NCBI GenBank assembly: GCA_029844215.1
Contig: CM056738.1
Location: forward strand, 71,168,093-71,232,092
Origin: Przewalskia tangutica
Lineage: Eukaryota; Streptophyta; Magnoliopsida; Solanales; Solanaceae
DNA length: 64,000 nucleotides
Reading direction: 5' to 3'
In this document: one piece after another, positions 43,055 through 55,762 of the stretch
Layout: each line of letters starts with the position of its first letter
Position numbering within the stretch: the stretch's first letter is position 1
The notes under the pieces: generated by a model
The model's database searches: none
Told to the model about the DNA's origin: nothing
Seen by the model: the letters and a program-made list of their open reading frames with translations, nothing else
Translations under genes and position numbers: made by a program

Positions 43055-45198
43055 ATGAATACTAGTACTACTATTACGAAAATGTCGGAAGTGAGGAAAG
43101 GTGCATGGACTAAAGAGGAAGATATTTTACTGAGGAAATGTATTGAGAAGTATGGAGAAGGAAAGTGGCATCAAATTCCCATTAGAGCTGGTAATATTTC
43201 ACTGGCAAAATCAGTATTATTAATATGATTTTGAGTTATATCCCTATACTGTGTGAAAATGTGTAGGTCTAAATAGATGCAGGAAGAGTTGTAGACTAAG
43301 GTGGCTGAATTATCTAAGGCCACATATAAAGAGAGGTGACTTCTCTTCTGATGAAGTTGATCTCATCTTGAGGCTTCATAAGCTTCTAGGCAACAGGCAA
43401 GTTCATATACTACAATCACCTATCATCGTCCAGAAAAAAAATCACCCACTATTCCCCAGAAACCCTCTGTCGTTTTGTAGACAAAAACAATATTTCTATT
43501 TTATTTATGTGATATTATTTCCTACTTCCTCTCTTAATTAATACTATATAATATGTTCTACTTTTCTTTTTAAACTGTTATATTAGTTATCAATCTTCTT
43601 ATATTTAGTAAACGTTTTAAGTCCGATCTCCTCGTTGTATCCTTAATAACACTATGTTGTAGGAAGGTATGATAAGTATCGGCTAAAGCCTAAAGCAAGT
43701 GCCCCAACATTTTTAAGGCCTTAAAATTTTAGATAATGATTTACACGCAAAATTTAACTTTTTAAAATAAATTTCATGTCCAAATTAGATATTCCTGTAC
43801 GATTTAATCAAATAACGCCAACCAAATATTGTCCAAACGAGCTGTAAATAATTCGAAATATACATTCTATTTTTTTCTTTTGTATGTTTTTTGTCAGATT
43901 ATCACATTATGGTAAGATATATATGAGTCTATTTTAGTTTAGATGTCGTAATTTCTTATTTAATTTATTTAAACATGTATCTTTCTATATTTTTTTAAGA
44001 AAAATTCTAATATCACTTTCTGTTTTAACATTAATGACGTTTTCTTACAGGACTAACGTGACATATTTAAGACCACAAAATTCAAAAATATTTTTGATAT
44101 ACATTTTCAATTTAAGATATTAAAAGTTGTTTATATGTCTTAAACTTAATGCCGAGTATGATATATAAAATAATATGATTGATATATATTTAAGGCCTTT
44201 TCTAACGTTTGACTTTAAGCCACATATTCCATTGAGACGCGCCTTATTTTTGGTAGTATTCACACCTTTAATTTAAAGAAACAAGATTCAAAAGTTTTCT
44301 CATTGGAGGATTATATTTCGTACTTAGTTAAACTAAAACACAAAAATAAAAGAGAGGGAGTATTTAGGTTGTTCAAAAAAGAATGGCATTCTATATGAAA
44401 TCGTTTTAACTTCATTTTTTTTGTTTATCCTAAATGACATGTTCTTATAGCCACAAAAATGTCATCGCATATAACAAACATACTGCCCTAAGGATTCTAA
44501 TGTGTGCTAATTTTTTTTTATTTCTTAACTGTCCTTTCTCTGAGAGAAATGAAGAAAATGAATCTGCCTAAGTAAGGAGGTGTGAGTCATTTCACTCGAG
44601 AAAGGGCAATCAATTTTCTTAAAATGTTCTGACCAATCAAACAATACTCTTAAAAGAATAATAGAAAGACTCCCGTACATAACCAATAATTATCTTTGAT
44701 GTTATGTTTTCTTGTTTCAGATGGTCACTTATTGCGGGTAGACTACCAGGCAGAACAGCAAACGATGTGAAAAACTACTGGAACACTCACTTTCAAAGGA
44801 AGTTAACAGCTCCTCATCGACAAGAGAGAAATTACAATAACACCCTCAAGATCACAAAAAACACCATTCTAAGACCTCGACCTCGGACTTTCTCAAGTGC
44901 AACGAAACCTTGGTGCAACAACAAAAGTATCACAAACACAATAGACAAAGAAGAACGTCACAACAAAGAAATAGTACTAAATATTTGTGAGAAGCTAACA
45001 GGCGAAACAACCTCGTCTATAGACGAGGGAGTTCATTGGTGGACAAGTTTACTGGAAAATTGTAATGAAATTGAGGAAGCAGTTGGGAGCTTTGATGAAG
45101 AAAATAAGTTACCAAGTTTGTTGCATGAGAAAAACTCACCAACCATGCAAAAAGGACAAAGTGATGGTTGGGATGAATTATGGAATCTACTTAATTAA
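43055..45198 (+). CDS. AN2-like: R2R3-MYB anthocyanin activator, AN2-like (subgroup 6)
   Basis: Three exons, 43055-43190, 43267-43396 and 44721-45198, give 744 nt and 247 residues. The sizes of exons 1 and 2 (136 and 130 nt) are those usual for R2R3-MYBs. R2 spans about residues 14-62 and R3 about 67-113. Signatures seen: the bHLH-binding pattern DLILRLHKLLGNRWSLIAGR (78-97 region), ANDV in TANDVKNYW (typical of dicot anthocyanin MYBs), and RPRPRTF (140-146), the subgroup-6 motif. The C-terminus is acidic and ends DELWNLLN, as in Solanaceae AN2 proteins. The known role is activation of late anthocyanin genes together with bHLH (AN1/JAF13) and WD40 partners in the nucleus. The start was chosen because MNTS... 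matches the family; the frame is open further upstream through the SINE. Intron 1 is GT-AG (76 bp). Intron 2 (1324 bp) starts GCAAGT, a GC-AG intron. No lesion is seen in the coding sequence. Confidence 0.95.
43525..44360. repeat. Stowaway-like MITE-derived sequence in MYB intron 2
   Basis: CTTCCTCTCTTA (43525) and AAGAGAGGGAG (to 44360) are inverted copies, with TA on each side (43523-43524, 44361-44362). At 836 bp it is long for a Stowaway element, so it may carry further insertions or be chance similarity of two ends. It fills over half of intron 2. Confidence 0.45.
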
Positions 45199-46413
45199 TT
45201 TCATCCATCACCTTGAAAAGTCATCTAATTAATGGTATTGTCTACTTGTAGTAGGGTTTCATTCTATTCTACGCCTTTTAATTTGTCCTACGTTGTATCC
45301 CAAGTACAAGTAGGGATCTATTACTATTTTCATTCTAGAGTTTTAATTTATAATTATACCGTGGAAGAAATCTTTACATCGGGTCACTTTTCATTTTCAT
45401 TGTTATAAGTAATAAGTTAACATATCTTATTTTTAAGATAATTAATTTTAAATTTTAAGGAGGTTTGTTTATAAATATATTTTGTGTGATTGACAACGTA
45501 AAAGAATCATTGCACTTCCAGTATAATGTTTTACACAATCATCACCTAGAGGATATTCACATGTAAACCTCCTTAAAATGTTGGTTTAGTAATTTAAAAA
45601 ATAAGACAAGCTACATGTTAATGGCTATAACTGGTAAATGTGATGTAATAGTATATAATGTTCTTACACTGATCGTAGTGTATATATAACTTAAACTCAT
45701 ATATTAAACTCTTTATTCTACATGTCTTGGATTTTGATCTCATTTTGCTGGTCGTTTAAATTGATCGAAAAATTACTTTAAATCCAAAGATCGATCCGAT
45801 GATTATTCTATTTGTTACTTCAAAAGTACTCACTATAACAAAAATGTATGTAGACGCATAAATCAAGCTCTGCTAGACGAAGTTGAAGGAATACGCTAGT
45901 TGTACATTGATTTTAATGAGGATGAAGTAAAGATAAAAATTTACATCGAATATGAGTAAATTTTTACCTGAAATAAATACTACTAACACATATAATAAGT
46001 TCATAACCACGATAAGTAAGAAAACACCAAGAGTTACCAGGAAATTAATATCAGGGCCCAAAAGAAAAAGCAGACTAATCTATATAATAGGAATGTGTTG
46101 TAACTTGTATATGTCGGTCCTTCACATTATATAATTGCTCATATATGTACGTATGATTTTTCATTGTATTTATCTAGCCTTTTTACTATTTAAATAACAG
46201 ACTTTCATCAGTCATAACTCAAAGTTAGTCTTTTCATATGCACACTTGGCATCAGGGGCAAATTTATGTATGTTTTTTGAGGCACATGAATTCATGATTT
46301 TCACCAAAATTAGATATTTTATAGATATATTTTTAGGATTGATCTAATATTATGTGCTGACGTTCATGCTATAAAAAGTCTTAGTGGTGCACTTAGTTAT
46401 TTACCAAGAGGAA
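45199..46413. other. MYB 3' region and intergenic DNA, no gene seen
   Basis: AT-rich. The first 150 bp are the likely 3' UTR. The rest has short unsupported reading frames only. A copia LTR begins at 46414. Confidence 0.6.
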
Positions 46414-47937
46414 TGTGTAGGTGTTTTCGTCGGGTTCGTACACACAGCGAAATTTGAAAATTTATGTTTCAAACCCGACATAAGCGGTCAAACTGAAGTA
46501 TGAATATGCAATGTAAAATAAACACAAAACATATGTAATACTTCGATAGAAGACTTATATTTTGGAGATAGCAATCCGCTTAACCTGAGGCTTTGTGTAG
46601 TCCGAGGGTGCACACACAAACGTCCCTCGATTTGCAAGCTAAGTTTCTGGAAACTATGATGTAATTGTTAAGTCTAGAATGCTAGAGATTCCGACAGAGC
46701 TTTAGAAGAGATTTGTCTCTTGCAATTAGTATCCTGAAATGGGAGGAGGAAACCCTCTATTTATAATTGAGAATAGAGGCTTCTAGGGTTTTCATGGGGC
46801 TAGGCCCGTGAGAACGAATCGCTAAAATTGATCGCCGAAACGCCGCACGCGGCGAGTAAGTGGCACCGCGGTTCTGGCGTGTTTGACGCGATCTGTCCTG
46901 TCCCAATTTTCAGCCTTGTTCCCATTTCTAATGTCTCGGTCATCAACCGAACATATATTTAATCTCCTTCTAATTACATCCTTCAATCGACGAAATATTT
47001 GACTTAGTGTTACCCTTCAGGCCTTTACATATCGTCACTAATTACATTAGTATCTTCACGAAACTCCTAGACTGCGCCGGAAGATGAACCCAATATGTAA
47101 AGTTTAGCTACACAAAATATGTGAACTGAACCTCTATGTGGGAAGATAAAATCCTTTCATTCATGATACACTCAATCAAGCTTAGGATATATCAAGTGTC
47201 TATCCAAATGACTTGATCATTATAACTCATCTATATTAGTTGACAACAGGACCATATCACAGACATGTCCATTGCATTGGCCAATGACTTAGTCAACCTA
47301 ATACCATATGAGTGTCTGAGTGTTCACTTGAATATATATTCAAGGAATGGATCCTAATCTTGTCTCACATACCACCTTTAATCTACTTCGTAATGCACCC
47401 AAAACAAGCCGCGTCTCAACCTATAAGACATTTGAGCTTAGGACATGATCAAAGTACATTACTCCGTAAACAAGGTGATATTGAACTCAAGTCTAAGGAC
47501 TTCTATCTCCCACACGCCGATGACATTATAGACATATAACAAAACAGTGCATCAGCAGGGTATACCAATACTTCAACAAATATCCATGTGTCCACCACGA
47601 GTTGCCATAACTCGTAGCAAGTGAGACATACTACATCCCCTAAGGATATGATGCAGACCACATGTCGACGTATCGCATATCAGTGATATCCCAATCTCGA
47701 TGATCATTAGTCGAGGTAATTTAAGAGTTACGTTATAACATTAATTCTCACATCATTAATAAACACGTAAACTCTAGGAATGCATTTATAGAATATTATA
47801 AAAAATCAACTAATAATTCAACATATTCAAATGTCATAATATTAATCATCATTAATATAAATACGAATGTGTATAAAGTACATTGTGTCCTAATATAGAT
47901 TGTCTCTAGGACATACATATACTTTCAATCTTCCACT
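46414..47937 (-). repeat. 3' LTR of the truncated copia element (about 1.52 kb)
   Basis: TG...CA on the minus strand. It contains a CpG-rich block near 46820-46890 with GGCACCGCGG, the same core seen in the Athila-like LTRs. Confidence 0.8.
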
Positions 47938-47952
47938 TGGCCTAGATCCAAT

Positions 47953-50900
47953 CACCAACATATCTAATGCTCATGTTCTCAAAATGACCATTATGCTTAA
48001 CCAAGCTTAATGGTTTAGTAAACGGGTCTGCTAGATTATTGTCTGTGGGAATATAATCTATCTTGATATCTTCAGCTTCCACCATCTCTCTCAGGATGTG
48101 GTACTTTCTCGGTACATGCTTATTTCTGTTAGTTGATCTTGGTTCCTTTGCCTGTGCAATTGCACCAGTATTGTCACAATAAATAGTTATTGGACAACTA
48201 GCACTCGGAACAACTCATAGTTCATTCAGGAGCTCAGAAATCGCGACAACTTCCTTAGCAGCTTCCGATCCAGCAATGTACTCCGCTTTAGTAGTCGAGT
48301 CTGCAGTAGTAGGTTGTTTGAAATTCTTCCAGCTCACTGCTCCTCCATTGAAAATGAACGTGTAACCAGACTGAGATTTGAAATCATCAATATGTGTCTG
48401 GAAACTAGCATCGGTATACCCAGTGACAACCAGCTCATTACTTCCACAATATACTAGAAAGTAATCTTTAGTACGTCTGAGGTACTTGAGAATACTCTTG
48501 ACTGCTTTCCAGTGTTCCTCGCCAGGATTCTGCTGGAACTTGCAACTCAAACTAAGTGCAAAGGCCACATCTGGCCTAGTACAGGTCATGACAAACATGA
48601 TCAATCCTATAGCTGAAGCATACGGGATCCTCTTCATGCGCTCAAGTTCTACAGCACTAGAAGGGCAACCCCTTTTAGATAACTTGATGTCTTGACCCAT
48701 CGGAAGACCGCCTTTTTTGGAATTCTCCATTGAAAAACATCTAAGCACTTTGTCTATGTAGACTGACTGTGACAGCCCCAACAATCTATTAGGTTTATCT
48801 CTATAGATCCTAATTCCCAGAATGTAGCAGACTTCACCTAAATCCTTCATCATGAAGGTCTTGGACAATCAATCCTTAACTGACTGAATGAGAGCCTTAT
48901 TGTCCCCCATTATCAATATGTCATCAACATATATAATAGTGAAGACAATTCCCTCATCCTTGCGTTTAATATAAACACAAGGATCCTCTTTGCTTCTGAC
49001 GAAATCAAAAGATTTGATAGCATTGTCAAAGCAAATATTTCAACTCCTAAAGGCTTGCTTAAGCCCATAAATGGACTTTTGTAGCCTGCACACAATATTT
49101 GGTCTGGACTCACACGAAAAACCCTCGGATTGTTTCATATACACTTCCTCAATTAGATTACCATTGAGGAATGCAGTTTTGACGTCCATCTGTCAAATGT
49201 CATAATCATAATGTGCAGCCATCGCAAGCAAAATCCGAATAGACTTTATCTTAGCCACCGGTGAAAAGGTTTCATCATAATCCACACCAGGACGCTGAGT
49301 AAAACCTGTAGCCACTAGTCTAGCTTTATAAGTCTGAACCTTACCAGATGAATCAATCTTCTTCTTGAAGACCCATTTGCATCCTATGGGTTTAACCCCA
49401 TTTGGCAAATCAACCAAGTTTCACACCTGATTGATATACATAGATTCCATTTCGGATTTCATGGCTTCTTGCCATCTCTTCGAATCAATGTCTAACATTA
49501 CTTCATTATAGGTTCTAGGCTCGTCATCATCTGAAATATCTAGCTCATTTTGTGTTTCCACAAGTAGATTTAGTCTTTTCGGAGGACGATGAGTTCTAGT
49601 AGACCTACGGAGTTGATTGTCTTGCAGTTCAGTTACAGGTATGTTCTGACTGTGGGTAGGTTATTGTGCGCTGGTCGATCCACCAACATTAGAGCTTTCA
49701 GGAATATCATTTTCATGTCTTTCCTGAATGAGAGGAAATGTAACTGGTGCACTTGCTCCCAAGGTCTGTTCCGGAAGATCTTGCATTTCTGCATTACTCC
49801 TCGTAGCACTCCCACTGGCCGAAGGGGGTACCCTAAATACCCAATCTTCGCCAAAAGCTCTTACTGAATTCTTTCCTTCATCATCGGGCAAGGATTTAAC
49901 CTATATATTACCTTGTTCTTGAATTTCTTCAAGTTCTATCTCCGTGCAACTCTCATCCTTGTAGACATATTCATCTTCAAGGAAAGTTGTGTTTCTAGAA
50001 ACAAATATCTTATGTTCTCCAAGAAGATAGAAATAGTATCCCTTAGTTTCCTTTGGATACCCAACAAAGTAACATTTCTCATTTTTAGATTCCAACTTAT
50101 CAGTGAACAACTTCTTGACATATGCAGGACACTCCCAGGGCCTCATGTGTCTAAGTGATGGCTTCTTGCCACACCATACCTCATATGGTATCTTTTCGAT
50201 TGATTTAGATGGAACTCTGTTCAGAACATATATTGAGGTCAAAATAGCGTATCCCCAAAGGTATGTTGGAAGAGCTGAAAAGCTCATCATGGAACGAACC
50301 ATGTCAAGAAAGGTTCAGTTTCTCCTCTCGGCAACACCATTCATCTGTGGTGTTCCAGGAGGTGTCCATTCGGAATGAACTCCGCGAAACTTTAAGTAGT
50401 CAAGAAATTCTTTACTTAAGTATTCACTCCCACGATCAGATCGGAGAGTCTTGATACTCTTTGAGAGTTATTTCTCAGCTTCATACTTAAACTCCTTACA
50501 CTTCTCAAAGGCCTCGAATTTGTGTCTCATAAGATACATATATCCATACCTTGATAAGTCGTCTGTGAAAGTATTGAAGTATGAGAAACTTTCTCTAGCT
50601 TGAGTCGAAAATGGTCCACATACATCCGTATGTACCAACTCAAGCACCTTCTTGGCATGGATCCCCTTTCCAGAAAGAGGTTTAATGGTCATCTTACCTT
50701 TCAAATAGGATTCACAATTACCATAAGATTGTAAGTCAAATGGTTCGAGGTAATTTAATTTCCTCACCTGTTCTATCCTCGTTTGATTGATATGACCAAG
50801 TCTACAATGCCATAAGTAGGTAGAATTTATTTCATTTAACTTAGCTCTTTTATTTTGTACATTGAAAATTTCCCTGCGGCAGTTTAACGTATACAATCCA

Positions 50901-51181
50901 TTTACAAGAGGCGCAATTTCATACACAACATCATTAAAAGTCAAAATCATATTGTCATTAGACGTGTTTGAGGAAAAACCCTCTGAATCAAGTACAAGAA
51001 TGGAAATAATGTTCCTTGTTAAAGAAGGAACATAATAACAATCGTTTAACATCAAAACTTTGCCGGAAGGTAAATCTATCCTATAAGTTATCACGCGCTC
51101 AGCAGCAACTCGTGCTCCGTTTCCGACGCGCAGCTCCACCTCTAGAGGCCCGACCTTCCTTCTAATAGTTAGCCCATGCAC
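47953..51181 (-). pseudogene. copia pol (integrase, RT, RNase H), 5' end missing
   Basis: From high to low coordinates: the end of protease and GAG-pre-integrase (VELRVGNGARVAA, DCYYVPSLTRNIIS, LWHCRLGHINQTRI; 51181-50468), the integrase end (LPTYLWGYAILTSIYVLNRVPS; 50302-49901), RT from 49417 (PIGCKWVFKKKID, ETFSPVAKIKSIRILLA), with a catalytic region damaged near 48930, and RNase H in a long open stretch 48868-48215 (YTDASFQTHIDDFKSQSGY, SWKNFKQPTTADSTTKAEY). The integrase core around 50470-50400 is interrupted by stops. Non-functional. Confidence 0.87.
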
Positions 51182-51184
51182 ACA

Positions 51185-52974
51185 GAATCAGTTCACTCAT
51201 CACATCAATTGCTTGACACTGCTTTTGTGGGTCTGTACCAGTATTGCTAGGGCGGTTCCCTAGCATACCGTTTCTCAGCTTGCTTGTTAGCTGTCCCAGT
51301 TGCATCTCTAGATTTCTGATTGATAATCTTGTTTCCTCCATGAACTGATTCTGGGCGTGTGATAGTGCCCAAAGAGCTGCTCTCATGTCATCTAGCCTTC
51401 CTGATGGAGCCTGATTCTGTGGTGGATGAGTTAAGCCTTGAGGATTCTGGCACTCGGTGAGCCTGAATAAGGCTTCCTGCAGCTCATTTCGCTCCTCTTG
51501 CTGAGCCTGCGGTCTAAGTTGCTGCGGTGGACAAAGGTCATAGTCCTGCAGACCCTGATAATGATAGTCCATGTACCTGTACTTGACCTTACCTGCAAGA
51601 TACACAAACAACAAAAAGTGATAAAAAGATGCTCTCCGAACAAGTTAGAAACTTGTTCTGGGAGCGACCAAATTAGAAATTAAAAATAGATGGTTCGATA
51701 TTAGAAGTACGCCAGTCCCCGGCAACGACGTCAAAAACTTGTTAGCGATATTTTGAATGCTCACGCAAGCGTACGCATCGTTGACAAGTAATATAGTCTG
51801 ATAAGACCGAATATCATCCTCAGACACTGATTTCTAATTACCGTTCATCTATTTTATGTTATCTATTTGGCAATCGATATTTGAGTTGGGTTTTTGTTTA
51901 ACTACTAAATAATTGCAAGAATTATTGAACTATTTAAGTTGTAATCAGTTATGAATGAATTAGGGCTTCCAAAATCCTCGACTATCCACTCTATTCAATC
52001 ATTAATGCAACTAGAATGACTTCTTCTTCTACGTTAAGATAGCGGTTAACTAGACTGTCTTATATTTCGGTTAGGATATATAATCGCTCAACCCCAGTGC
52101 AGAACCCTTCTATATTTCTATGATAGGATTTACTACATAGGAGGATTAAGAACAGTAACCTATAATGCTACACAAGTATCGGGGTACTGTCGTCTGCGAT
52201 TTTAACCTATATCTAGTCAATTACAGTATATTCAAATCTCTCATCTCGGTTCTTGATTTGAAATCATATATATTATGATAATTAGTGATCAATTAATTAT
52301 CAAACATTCATACCAATTATTGACTAAATCTTAATCAAGTGAAGAAGAAATCAAACTACTGCATTAATTCATGAACAGAAGTTTCAAGCGATTCATAAGA
52401 AAAGCCCTAATAAAGTGTTTAGCTCCTAGCCATAGTCACGCTAAGAACTAACACAAAATTCATACATAAACTGAATTAAAAATGAAAGAAAATAAATTAC
52501 TGCGAACTAAGTCTCCAATTGTAGCCTCCCTTGTTGTCTTGTGTTGTGTTATGTTGTCGAATGACCAACTCTCATAGCATTAATCCCTAGGGCTTAAATA
52601 TGTTCCAAATTTCGTGCCCTATGGACCAATCTACACTTAGCCAATTCTTCTGAGTGAGATTTTCCTTGAGCTGCGATTCTGCATACAAAGACCGCGATCT
52701 TGAAATTCCTGCACCTTCTCAACAAATATGGCACCGCAGTTCTGCATAGTGGCACCGCGGTGCTGAAAATCCTTCGTCCTGATGTGCCAACTTTCGTCCT
52801 TTTTGCCTCGGGAGCACCTTTTCTGCCCATTTCTCGCCCCTTTTCGCCATTTTGCCTTTTGGAACCGCTGTGACTCAAAAGAAAGAAAACAAACCTAATA
52901 CTATACTAAACACAACAAAAACGAGTAAAATACTAACTAAAAATGACTCAAAAGGCACGCCCTCGCCTGATGCA
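51185..52974 (-). mobile_element. Athila-like gypsy fragment: LTR, primer site and gag piece
   Basis: LTR 51740-52974 on the minus strand (TGCATCAGGCG... to ...GCTAACA), then a primer site TTTTTGACGTCGTTGCCGGGGA-type sequence (51737 down to 51714; the Athila group uses a TGGCGCCGTTGCC site), then a gag fragment. Cut at about 51185 by the copia junction. It is the same family as the plus-strand element at 58268. Confidence 0.83.
51190..51614 (-). pseudogene. Athila-like gag fragment
   Basis: Gln-rich linker (QQLRPQAQQEERNELQ) followed by QNQFMEETRLSIRNLEMQLGQ and QKQCQAI. These match the same part of the plus-strand gag (QTQFMIETRSSIRNLEAQVGQ, REQCQAI near 60415-60570). N- and C-terminal parts are missing. 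Confidence 0.8.
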
Positions 52975-53100
52975 GCCCCCTTCTGCTACTGTTTTTTTAT
53001 TTCGATGACTATTTTAATAGTCGGATTTAATACATCACCAATAATATAAATAGTGAGAATAGAAATAATTTTTATTTTATTTTGATAAACATTTTTTAAT
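52975..53100. other. Short flank between Athila-like LTR and hAT remnant
   Basis: AT-rich, nothing recognised. The outer end of the hAT remnant could not be placed. Confidence 0.3.
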
Positions 53101-55305
53101 AGTTGTCTTATAAGCTGGTTTATCCATATATTTATTAAGTAATAAAAATATGAGAGCTATATAAAACAACATAGTTGAGATAGTAGGATAATATATACCG
53201 GAACATTCTTTTGTTGTATGAAAAAATTTCTCTAAAAATACAATAAGTTCGGCAATTTTATCTCAATCATTATCTACAACCATATAAGTTAGATTTTGAT
53301 TATGGACGTTAAAAGTAAAGTTATAGGTCTTCTATACTCATAAGCAACAAGTAGTTGCTCGTACAAAGAATTCCACCTAGTGAGTACTTCTTCAGGAATT
53401 TTTCTATAAGGTAGTGGCAATCGTGACAAGTTTTTAATATTTTTTTTCGTTGTATTCTATTATTTTTAAAAATATAGTTTATAGCAATTGTATTTTATCA
53501 AGAATGTCTGCAAAAAGTGATAGACCATCCTTTACAACTAAGTTATAAATATATGACACACATATCTTATATGAAAATGATCTAAAAATATGGAGTTAAA
53601 CTATCTTTTAAAATTATAATAGCATAATTATTAGAAGAAGCGTTATCTAATGTAATAGACATAATTTTATCAGTTATTCCGTAATAATGACAAACAAAAT
53701 AAATATTTTCTGTAATAAAATTACCAATGTGCCTATCATCTATATATCTATATGCTAAAATATGTTTTTGCATAGACCGTTTATTATCTATTCAATGACA
53801 GATTACAGTTAAATAATCATGGTCGTTAGTACTACGACCTATATCAGAAGTGATAGCCACTTTGCCATTAAAATGATATAATGAGTAACGTAAATAATGT
53901 TGATATTCATGTGCAAATTTAAACACATCTCTCTTAACAGTTGATCTAGGAAATCTTTAAAAACAAGATTATACATTTCTCTAATGTAATGAATAAAACC
54001 AGGAGATTCGGGAAATGAAAAAGGCAAACCTTCCACAGCAACTAATTTTGATAGCTCTTCACTATCTCTATGTTTATCATATTTAGGGCCTACAATTCCC
54101 CATGTCATAGGATTAATTTGTCCCTGTACTTGGTCTGGGACAGTATGTGAACCTTGTTCCGATGGAGAGGGCGTTTGCGCACCCAATTTTTTAGCCTCGT
54201 ATTGGGCATACCTAGCTGGGTGTTTCCCTGCTATGTGTCTCATTAAACCTCTCCCCCCCCCCTCCGTCCCACTGCTACCTTTTCCAGTTTTAAATTTAAA
54301 AATAATTTTACAAATTTTACATATAGCTACTTGATTATGTACGTCCCTACCAAAAAAAGTGTCATGCATCTGATTTAATGATCGTTTTACTGGATCTCGT
54401 CTCATACTGGAGGGAATAAGAGACATTCCATTTTGAGGTGCACTAGTGGATGTGTCATCTATATTAGTGGGTGTGTCATCTAGATCATCGTCTAAATTAA
54501 AGTCTTGTTGAGTTTCAGAAAATATCTCCTCGTCTAAACCAAATGGTATTTCAGGAAAATCTTCAGTATCAACAAAATTATCCTGTCTAGGAATAGGATG
54601 ACTAGAAGAAGTACCCCGACCCTCATTACCCATACTAGAAGAAGCCTTACCCTTAAACATACCTCTTATTGATTCTATTTTAATTATGCTAATAATTAGT
54701 TAAAGATAATGAAATTAAGTGTGCTAAATAAAATAAAATAAAATAAACATTAATAATTTAATGAAGGAACGAATGTACCAAACGCCGACGTAACGTCGAC
54801 GTGTAATCGAGAGGTTGAAAATTGAAACTTTGCTCGATGGAAGATCCTCAAGCTAGTTGTCAACTTCACTCTCAAATGAATAAATAAAATTGAATATTTA
54901 GTACGCAATGTAGTCTTGTATAGAGATAAATTGAGAGATTGTAGGAAGATTTGTGAGAAAGATGTAGAGAAAATGAGGTATTTATAGTTGAAAAATTGGG
55001 TTAAAGTGTAAATATAATAACTTAGGGGTTAAGAATAAATAGTAAGAGGGTGGGGGATGGGGGTTGGGGGAGGGGGAGGCCAAAAATGGTCGTTGCACAA
55101 TGGCCAAAATATAAAATGATCGTTGGTGCAACTGTTATTTTGTGCAAAGGGGACGGATCGGGGCAGGACCGGATCGGGTTAGCGGGATTGTGGCGGGCCG
55201 GGTCCGAGCGGGATGAGACCATGTCCCGTCCCGGTTCGAGTCGCGGTACCGTAAATGTTTTTTTAAATAGCGGGTTCGGGGCGGGATCGGGCCGGAACCG
55301 GAATA
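53100..55305 (-). mobile_element. hAT remnant with GC-rich subterminal region
   Basis: A minus-strand transposase (54660 down to about 53330) and, on its 5' side, a GGACCGG/GGGCGGG-rich block (55140-55305) like the subterminal DNA of the other hAT elements here. Ends and TSD were not resolved. The 3' half is AT-rich and decayed. Confidence 0.65.
53330..54660 (-). pseudogene. hAT transposase with BED finger (truncated, frameshifted)
   Basis: A minus-strand ATG at 54660 (MFKGKASSSMG) opens 273 codons: an acidic N-terminal part, then a BED-type finger (AICKICK ... GRGLMRHIAGKH) and LVAVEGLPFSFPESPGFIHYIREM, the block that follows the finger in hAT proteins. The frame then decays. The catalytic piece with ITLDNASSN is in another frame (53773-53582). 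The C-terminal dimerisation region was not found. It is a different lineage from the 21788 transposase. Non-functional. Confidence 0.8.
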
Positions 55306-55762
55306 TTAGAATTTTAAAGGTGTCACTATGTGTGTATTTTATATGTACAATTGTACATATAGTTGGCCTGAACTTGAGTCTATTAAGTAAACATATATTG
55401 ATGTGTGCTTTCAGTTCTAGATAATAATCTGAATCAATCCGTGAGAATTTATTTCCTGTTGAGATGAATTAGTGTGACAATAGCATTGTAGAAGATTACC
55501 TAGTACTTCAATATTACAAAGCTTAGGTACTGTAAGTATGAGGTTATGTTAGTTGCCTAGAATTAGTTCAAGTTAGTGAAATTCCTTACTTGACTATGTT
55601 GATTGATAAATAATGTATGTGTTATATTGTGGCCCTGTGAGACATCTTTGGGGTTGCTGATTATAGGTTGGTAGGTATAGTTATAGAGGAGACACTGCCG
55701 AAATTTTATAGCATGCGACCTATTATGAACATTCGAGGACGGATGTTTCTAAGGGGGAAGGA
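55306..55762 (+). other. Decayed 3' internal end of a Tekay element with polypurine tract
   Basis: The end reads 'gaacattcgaggacggatg' and AAGGGGGAAGGA just before the LTR at 55763, the usual 3' junction of Tekay-type elements. No domain is readable in the 400 bp before it. Confidence 0.6.

Larger units (their letters stand above)
46414..51185 (-). mobile_element. 5'-truncated Ty1/copia element (Tork-like)
   Basis: 3' LTR 46414-47937 (minus strand TGAAAGTATATG... to ...CACCTACACA), with the purine-rich tract GGCCAAGTGGAAGAT beside it (47952-47938). Pol runs on the minus strand up to about 51175, where it is cut inside the protease region. Gag, primer site and 5' LTR are missing. Directly upstream lies gag of an Athila-like element, so the two were joined by deletion or recombination. 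Confidence 0.88.

Noticed and set aside
42746..43228. A single-exon protein of 160 residues
   Set aside because: It is MYB exon 1 read together with upstream SINE sequence and the first bases of intron 1; the splice signals and family match give the gene model at 43055.
49589..49922. Overlapping short frames on both strands
   Set aside because: They fall in the variable linker between integrase and RT of the minus-strand copia element.
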